In this document: positions 39,501 to 49,200 of the stretch, in pieces | How the letters are laid out: every line of letters starts with the position of its first letter | Numbering within the stretch: position 1 is the first letter of the stretch | Assembly: GCA_942159475.1 (NCBI GenBank) | Contig: OW804102.1 | Coordinates: 29,146,873-29,210,872 of the forward strand | Direction of reading: 5' to 3' | DNA from: Sthenelais limicola | Taxonomy: Eukaryota; Annelida; Polychaeta; Phyllodocida; Sigalionidae | Length of the DNA stretch: 64,000 nt | Notes under the pieces: generated by a model | Database searches by the model: none | What the model was told of the DNA's origin: nothing | What the model saw: the letters and a program-made list of their open reading frames with translations, nothing else | Position numbers and translations under genes: made by a program

Positions 39501-42500
39501 GTATACATATATGTACATACATGGACGATTGAATAAAGTACGTATGCATATGTAACAAGACGAGGGAACGTTCACATGTATGATGAAATAATGTTATTAA
39601 TAAATGTGTATCAAGGAAATTAGAAACCGCCAGCGTTTATCATATTCCCTTTGTTTTAAAATAGTTCTCCGTTTCACCATATAGACCAGTTCATCATCGA
39701 CATTCCCAGTATTCATTCGATTAAAATTATCAGCTGATGTGATTTCTCGTGATATAAAGAACGAGACTGCCAGTAGAGCTTTTCATGGTTTGTTTTACGA
39801 TGTGTTTTCTTATTTTAAGATGCCATTCTTTTATCATAACATTTCTTTGCCCACCAGTAACCGGGTTTCTGCGTGCAAGTATTACCATGATATTACAAAT
39901 TATGGGCCAGGTCACCAGAAAATTTACAATCGGCAGCTCTACAGATTTAGTAAATTAGGTTAATTGGGCTGTGGAAGATGAGAAATACTAAGTAAATCTG
40001 AAATTATTATCGTATTACATCGATTAAAAAATCAGTGCTGTTATCTTGAGCTGCATTTCGAACCTAATTTTTGTTTTTAATTTGGGTTATTTGAGAGGAT
40101 TGCTGAAGGTGAATTGCACATTTTCCGGACTCTTCACCCATAATATATGATATATTCAACCTGACAGATTTGAAGGGGCAGTAAAGTGTACGATAGAATG
40201 GCCCTTTCCGGGTCATTGCTGCTCTTTACCACTGAATAGAGACCGATTAATGTTACATCCCCAGGCATGTAAGCGTCCCCTCACCCCCATTGGATTAGGG
40301 GTCAGATCATTAGTAAATGTACAATTGGCAACTCTAAACATTGAGTAAATTCTGCTAAATTAGACTGAAAAGGAATAAATAGTAGACATATCTGACTATA
40401 TTTTGGTATTGTGTTGGTTATGAATATATTTTTTGACTTGTGAGCTGTGTTTTGAACCTTATTTCTGTCTTGAATTTGGGTTATTTGAGATAGTTGGTGA
40501 AGGCAAATTGTACATTATCTGGCGATCTGACCCTTATATATATCGATGTGCCCCATGCATCCTTGCATTGCATCCTTGCATTGCATCCTTAGGACTTGAT
40601 ATTTTATTTCACCTCAGTATCTTTTCTTATATATATATATATGTGGGTCAGGGAGTTCGTTAGATGATGTACAATTCGCCTTCACCAAACATCTCAAAGC
40701 TCAAATAATCCAAATTGATGAAAAAAATGAAGTTCAAAATACAGTTCAACATAACTGGTGACTGAATCACAGATACACTTAGTATGTATTACCTATTAAT
40801 ACCGAAATCTTTTTTAAAAGAAATAATAAAAAATACAGACGCAATACAGAAATAATGTATATTAACGTATCAATCAATTATGATTAATTCATGTTTATAT
40901 AATACAAATAATATTTTTTTTAAAAGTGCCAGTGAAAATTGGATTCCCTATACATAAACATGCCCTCTCACTTAGTTCTACTATGCAGTCCAATATACAA
41001 TTTGGAGAAATTAAAGCACCATTGCTGTAAATAGATGTGGTAGGCTTATGGGATTTATTCCAGGTACACATCTGAGTTTAAGTCGATTGAGGTCAGGTCT
41101 GACCTTGAACACCTCTTACGTAATTTCAGGTGAAAGATCGACCAACAGCCAAGTGTATTAAAACATTTCATTATGACTTATAATCACAGTCAGGTTTAGA
41201 AATTGGCGGTGGTCATGGTTTGGCAAGCGGGGATACATACATAAACAATAAATTATCCTATAATAAGGTGCCCAGTCTTTTACTTCAATTGCGTCCTTCT
41301 CCATTCCCCTGGGCATAACAGTTATATGGGACTATCGTCTCAAAATGTACAATCGGCATATCTTCACATTTATTCAATTCTTCCAAATTAGACTGAAAAA
41401 ATGTCAAAACTATAGGCATATCTGAGTATATTTGATATTGCCTTCATTCAAATAATCTGTTTGGTTATGTTGAACTGTATTTTGAACTTAATTTTTATTT
41501 TAGAATTGGTGAAGGTGAATTGTACATTTTCTGGTGATCTCACCCATATAGTTGTTCACTTAGAACCATGCTTATAACTCATATTCACGCGACATCTTCC
41601 CATCATCCAGCTATTTATAAAGCCGCATTCCCAGTTAACATTGATAACAAATTAAAGATTTTCTATTTTTCATTTGTCTACTATTTGTTTCATTCTTTCT
41701 CTCCCCATCTGAAACTCATTTGATAAACGATTGAGAGGACTGCCCTGTTGTCAAGGCTTCATGAAAGTCCTATATATGAAACAATCAGTACATTTGGTTA
41801 GATATACTATTTTTGTTAAAATTGCAGATGATGTAACTTTTAGGTTTATGCATGGGATCGGATTTAATCCAATCGATCTGATGTCACTAGATTGCAAATT
41901 CGCTTTATAGTACCCCCAAAATATATCCTGCCATGCGCATGTATACATCCATGCAAATATATTACAGATAATATAAATAAATAATTTTATTTCCCAAAGG
42001 ACAATAATATTACAATAGTCATTCATGCAGTTGAGAAAAAGGGGCGTACATACTCCTTCCAGCATAGAAACAAGTTTCTACACCAGATCTACCAGGAGGC
42101 CCTTAAATGATAAAAAAAACATGTAAACAAGTTACTTTTAAGAATCGTATAAGGATATCTAGAGCATAATTATAGCATCAGTAATAAAAGAGTAAAGGCA
42201 GATTTCAGTGGTAGTAGTGTGACAGACATGTATACATGGATATTGATATTGCCTGGATGGAATAGATGGATGTTCTACTGCGCTATTAATGGCTATGGGT
42301 TACAGGAAAATGAGTCACAAGCCGCAAAAATGGATTTTGAGATATCTGCACATCTGAAAAGATAAGATCAAGCCGATTCCAATGATAGTAAATATTAAGG
42401 ACATCTAAGAAGTGTTTCTATATTTAATGTTTGATATATTTATGTTTGAAAAAAGGTGCAATATTTCAGGGTGGGCAATTACTAGTATAGTAACTAAATA

Positions 42501-43171
42501 TACTCCATAGGATGACGTTCCAGACGCAAGAATATCTTACATATATATATATATACTGTCTTGAAACTTGGTACATGAATTTATATCACTTAAAGCGCTA
42601 CCCCCCCCCCCCCGAAATGAGAACATTCCAACAAAGAGATTACGTAAATAAAACACTTTGAAAAATATCAATTTTATGGCTTGTGACTCATTTTTCTAAA
42701 ACACATCACATATACAAATGGGAAATAACCAAGGAGCTATTACCATGTGATTTACCAGTGCCCATTCAGTGGAAAAAGTTTCATGGCTTTGACTTGGGGA
42801 AAAAAAACAAAATAAATGAAAAAATAATTTGAATGCCCACATTCCTTGTCTAATACACCATGGTAAACACCCTGTCAAATAAATGTATCCATTACCCTTT
42901 TTCACAATCTTTATTTACAAAACGTTACTGAAGTCCCGCTAGTAGCTTTCACTATAAATTTCTTCCTGTCGTCCTGAACTGACATTGATGGGTAAATTAC
43001 TACATAAACAAGCGTAAACATGATTCAATATGTTACTTTGCATTGGATCTTTTCCATATTTGGATCCAGAGAACGGGTCTATCTATATGCATTTCCACCC
43101 ATCCATGTATATAGATCTACCGACACACATGTATCTATCTATTTATCAATTTAGCCCTCCATCTAGCTATC

Positions 43172-43219
<48 letters not shown>

Positions 43220-46200
43220 CCAACAAAAATAGGTGTGTTTCCGAGTTACCCCGCCCCCTACCTAGAAAAACCTTCCCCTACCTAAAATTTGTTTGACCAT
43301 ACGTGATTTTTGCTTTTACCATATTTTACCATATCTTACTTTTTTTGTTTTACCCAAAAAGCTTTAAGCAGGAAAATGGGTTTTCCTGACCCGAAACTGT
43401 CAAAAAGCACATTTCCCATGTTTAAAACAACTATTGTTATAAAAAAAGACATTTCAGTTCCTGGGAGGTGGTTTCCTAAAAAGAAATAATAATGATAAAA
43501 AAGTTACCCCCCTACCTAATTTTCAGCTAGATAGTCGGAAACACACCCATTATTTTTTTATCCTATAGATCTATCCAGTCTAGGCTTAGAGCCTCTCAGA
43601 TCAGTTTATAAGAATGGTATGTAAGTGTTTGGACGCCTACTGCGCTAATGGCTTTCCTGGCCCAGGAGTAGGCGCCTATGATGTTCTAATGGCATTTTGC
43701 AGTTTGGTGCGAGAGGCTTTCCATCTATTTGGACCTCAGTTTGACCCTTAAATCACTACTAGTCTGTATCTATTGATCTGTCTATCTATCCATTTATCTA
43801 TCTCTCAACACACCAATAAACTCTTTATTTATGTATAATTTATTTATCCATCTATTTGTATTTCCACCCATCCATCTACCTCTTTATTTATTTATCTATT
43901 TATTTGTATTTCCACCCATCCATCTACCTCTTTATTTATTCATCTATTTATTTGTATATCCACCCATCTATCTACCTATTGAAGTATTTATTTATCCATC
44001 TATGTATACATGTATCCATTCTTCCACCAATGCCCAGACATGATTATCCACCATTAACCACATCTCCTCCTCTTATTCCAGTGTTCCAGGATGTGCACGT
44101 CATGATCTTCATAGGTTTTGGCTTCCTCATGACCTTCCTCAAACGTTACGGATACGGCGCCGTTGGCTTCAACATGCTCGTCGCAGCCTTCGTGCTCGAG
44201 TGGGCCCTGCTCATGGGGGGCTTCTTGGATATGGAAGGGGGCAAGATCAAACTGAACATTGAGAGGTAGGCCTTAGATTCGATGAAACAAACTTGTACGT
44301 TGGTCAGCCAAATCATGGTAAATCTCACGACTGAATCATCACATGCAGTAGTCGCGACACCTTTAAATATAGCATGACATTTTATTTGACGATTTTTGTG
44401 AGTGTAAGTGTGAGAATCAGTTATTGTCTTTTTAAAATGTTATGGTACCATGGTAAACACCCAGAAATATTGCGACCTGTATGCCCTTAACGTGCGCTAA
44501 AGAATGATAAAGTCTGGAGAACTGGGACTAAAGGGACAGTTAATTGCAACCATTCATTGAAAGTTTTTAGATTTGTTTTTGTTTTTGAACGACAGCTGGT
44601 TTACTCCTCCATCAACAGTTGTATTGGTAGTTTAAAGCAGAATTCTTACTCCTGTGTACTAGACCTTTTTATTAGGAAACACACAAATTACCAGATTGAG
44701 TATGTTAGTAAGCGGAATATGTGTAAGATGCACGGCGGTTTCACTTTGTATATGTCACCACTAGGTATCACCGCATCATCTTTTATTCCCACTGATAAAT
44801 ACCATACATATTGTATAGGTTAATATTATTTCAAGAGTCAGCCCGACGGAAAAGTAGTCTAATATTGATGTTATTTTTGGATTCGATGTGTTATTAGACT
44901 TGATATAACTCTGGTAGTTGCAATTATTTTCAGTAACTTCTATTCTAACCATAGGCTGAGAATAACAATGTAAATTGTGAGCTTACTGAAATAAAAGATA
45001 AACAAACAAACAGTTTAGACAAGATTCAAGATACATCGAAATGATAAGCTTCTGATGGTACTATACACTACCTTATGCACATATACTTTTGATTTTGATT
45101 TATAAAATATCTTTATTCAGGACTTAAAACATTACATCGATGATGCTGTTCTCAGAAACGCCTGATGTTACAAAAAAAGTTACAAGTTACTTTCAATAAC
45201 ATTCCCATGTCAGATAGCTACAGAAACGTTTAAGTGATGCCTTTATGAACCATATTAATCTTTAAATAACCGTTCTTATCTTTCAGCCTGCTGATCGCTG
45301 ATTTCTCTGCGGCCACCATCCTCATCTCATTCGGTGCAGTGCTTGGCAAGACTTCCCCGCTACAGCTCATCGTCATGGCCTTCTTTGAGATCATTGTCTT
45401 CAAGGGCAACGAGTATCTTGGACTCAACATCTTCAAAGTAAGGGTGATGTGGTTGTTTCAATAAGGATACTTTGTAGTTTTGTAAGGGAAGCGATCTGGG
45501 TGTATAGTCCGATTTACACCATGACTCTTTTCTTTCATGTTTGTTTGTTTGAAATATTTTGATTCAGGCTGTGACATTTTTAAAAACTAACAATTTTTAA
45601 CTTGCATAAATGTATTGGTAAAATTAATTTGTATGACGCCGTTAAATCTAAATCGACCGGCAGGGAGTACAGTGTATTTCTCATTTAATATAATTAGAGT
45701 TCCCAAATCGTTCCACTGTATTTCAATGGAAACCTGAGCTACATTATTATTTTGCGTTTTTAATATGAAAGTAGAGGGGGAGGGCGGGGGCGGGGGGCTG
45801 AGTGATCGCTAAATATCGGGTGCATATGGGGTCAGTTGTCAAATATTGTTTCCATGAGGTAAAAAAAAAGTTCGGACGTTTTAAAATTATACTACAACAA
45901 ATTCATTATAACTTGAGATTACTATAGTATCGCCATCATATATGTTCCACAGGCTGTAGATGTTGGAGGCTCAATGTTCGTGCATACGTTTGGCGCATAC
46001 TTCGGCTTGGCTGTAGCTCGGGTTCTGTATTCAGAGGATAGTGAGAGTGAAAAGGAAGGCTCAAACTATCACTCCGATCTCTTCTCCATGGTTGGTAAGT
46101 AATGCTTTAGATATAAACTTTGTTTCAAATCAAAGGACAACTTACAATGCTGCTGCAACGTCCTTTAAACTAAACTAAACAATTAATGCCAGTGAAAATT

Positions 46201-49200
46201 AGACTCAAATAAAAAAACTATTGTCTTAGATACATAAAATGGCTCCAAACCGCAAAATGTCACTATAATCCCATTAGCACACCCACTCCAGGGCCGGGGA
46301 AGCCGTTAGCGCAGTAGGTGTCCAATCACTGACATGACCAATTTTATCTGATCTGACTAATGATAACAACAATATTCGTTTCAAATGGTTTACATATAAG
46401 TACGGAGTTGTACAGTTATAAATCATTATTGAAATTGAACTCAGATAAAATTCATTTTAAAAAAAAAATGATGTATTTTCCTCCAGGTACTGTGTTCCTC
46501 TGGCTGTACTGGCCCTCCTTCAACGCCGCCCTGGCCCCCGGAGATGACCAGCACCGTGCCGTTATCAACACCTACCTCGCCCTGGCTGCGGCCTGTGTGG
46601 TCGCCATCGCCGTCTCCGTCCTAATCAGTGATGAGAACAAGATTGATATGGTATTATGAATATTTGATATTTCATTATTGTGATAATTATTATTATCAGG
46701 CCTATCTATTTCATGCTACATAATCGTTCATTCATTGTAAAAGTTAAAAACCAACAGAAATAGGCAAGATGCACGTGAAATTCTGTTCTGTTCTAGTTTA
46801 AGAAATTATTCAAGATGTATAATAATAAGCTGCAATGCAGTGCTACCAAACGTATCCAATAATTCAGATTATCCATAACACATTTAACTGAACATATTAA
46901 ATCTATCTATGTATACTTTAGCTATTTTTATCAATGGAACACGAGCTATACTGCCTTGTTGAGGCCATTAGTTAGGATATGTTGGCTCTTACTAGCTCTT
47001 ACTCGGTCTATAAGGATTATTAATGAACATAGATAATATGAAGGAGAGGACTAATATATCATTGTGTCAATAGGTTCACGTGCAGAATGCCACACTGGCG
47101 GGAGGAGTGGCAGTGGGTACCTCAGCAGACATGATGATCCACCCATGGGGAGCCATGCTCATTGGATCCGTAGCTGGAGCCCTCTCCTCCATCGGCTACA
47201 GATATATCACGGTAACTAATCTCTCCTACTATATTGAATATAATACACTATGTTAATTCCACTAAACCTGGTTCCACAACACCCAATATCAGGCAAACCC
47301 AGAACCCACTATCTTTCAAAAAATGTCATTAAAGAAACCTTCCTCCAAACCCTTGTATTGTTATAATAATATGTTATGTTCAACTTTGAAAGTACAAAAT
47401 GTTTTTCATCTGTTCAACTTTGAAAGTACAAAATGTTTTTCATCATTTTATTCATCTTTACTATTCCGATCTCATTCCACTCCATATCCACAATATAATT
47501 CCTAAAACTAATATCTGATTATACCCTGTGCATGTAAAATGCCAGGGTTGATCCCCAATAATAAATGGGCAGGCACATGCCTAACCCAATTTATAACACC
47601 TGGTTAAATAAAGGAACAAAAAAAAAGAACTTCAACCCGGGGGAATTACGAAAACTTTCAGGTTAAGCGAAAATTCAGCTAAAGAGAACATATATTAAGC
47701 TGGAAGTATTCAGGGAAATTGCAAATGTTTCAGGTTAACAAAAAATTGTGACTTCTGTCTCTCTTCTTGTTTCATGCATTATATATATGAATTCCCGCCT
47801 GCTGCAGTGCTGACAACGCTGGCATTTACCATTAAGGCATAAATGATGTTCAAAAGACAGTCTAATATATGGGAACAGATCATATGTGTCTATGATCAAT
47901 TCAATATCAGATATATACTCAGATAACCTTTAGAAATAATTCCAGTTGATGGGTGCCAATTATAACATAAATGCAAATAAAACATTTATATATAATTCAT
48001 CACATTGTCTATTCCTCTAGCTAGAAAGTTTATCTGAGATACAACAAAATAGAGACCTTTCTGTCTAATAATAACAAGCCTGTCACCTGTCACATTATAT
48101 GTCATATGTTTTTACCCTTCCTTCTTCTGTTGCAGCCATTCCTAGCCTCCAAACTAAAGATCCATGACACTTGTGGTGTAAACAATCTCCATGGTATGCC
48201 CGGACTCCTGGCGGGAATTGCTGGAACTGTTGCCGCTGCTCTAGCTACCACAAAGGATTACGGAAACAGGTGAGCTCTCTCTCTCTCTGACCAAGACTTG
48301 AAGTTCAACTCAAGGCTTTTACATGATTGTAGTGAGTGAGTGGGTGAGATTGGTTGCTTTACGCCCTTATCAACACATTTAATATGCTTATATCAAGGGC
48401 GGGAGAGCTGAGAGGGAGGTAGTTTGTGATCATACCCAGGAAATAGAGATAGAGAAGAAGGGAGAGAGATACCGAGAAAAGAGAAAGAAAGGCACTTTAT
48501 GGTCATACCCAGGACCAACATGATTGTATTGTATTTAACTCATTAATACAAAATAAAGTATTCAATAAATAAAGTAACAATACTAACTAATATCAGAGAG
48601 AAACATTTTTTAAAGAAAAAGATGGATGAAGCAAATAAAAGCAATGTACCTAAGCAGAAGGGTTCTGAGAGTACAAAACTGGCGTCTACAACTGGAAATC
48701 ATGAAAAACTATAGTTTTGACCGATGTTAACTGAGTGCAACTTTAATAATTTCTTTAGCCAGTGAGTGAGATTGGTTGCTTTACGCCCTTGTCAACACAT
48801 TTAATATGGTTATATCATGGGCGGGAGAGCTGAGAGGGAGTAAGTGAGTGAGATTGGTTGCTTTACGCCCTTACCAACACATTTAATATGGTTATATCAA
48901 GGGCGGGAGAGCTGAGAGGGAGGCAGTTTATGATCATACCCAGGAAATAGAGATAGAGAAGTAGGGAGAGAGAGACAGAGAAAAGAGACAGAAAGGAATT
49001 TTATGGTCATACCAAGGACCCTTTCCTTTAGTATCTATCATGAATAGTAGATTAGCAATGATATGTCGTCAGCTACCTCTCCCTCTTTTTTGTATTTCTT
49101 CTTATTTATATACAATTATTGTACCTAGATGCATGTTTAAATTTATATTAATATACGTTATTAATCTTAGGTTCAGTAGGTACATACTGGACAACCTGGA

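Noticed and set aside
43831..44269. 137-codon open frame running into Rh exon 2
   Set aside because: The first part is translated ATCT minisatellite (Tyr/Ile/Leu/Phe repeats). Only 44082-44265 is coding, marked by a clear AG acceptor.
44557..44823. 88-codon open frame in Rh intron 2
   Set aside because: Not similar to Rh and would break the phase-consistent join of exons 2 and 3.
48325..49025. CRISPR-like array
   Set aside because: Repeats are long, imperfect and not evenly spaced, and the host is an animal genome.
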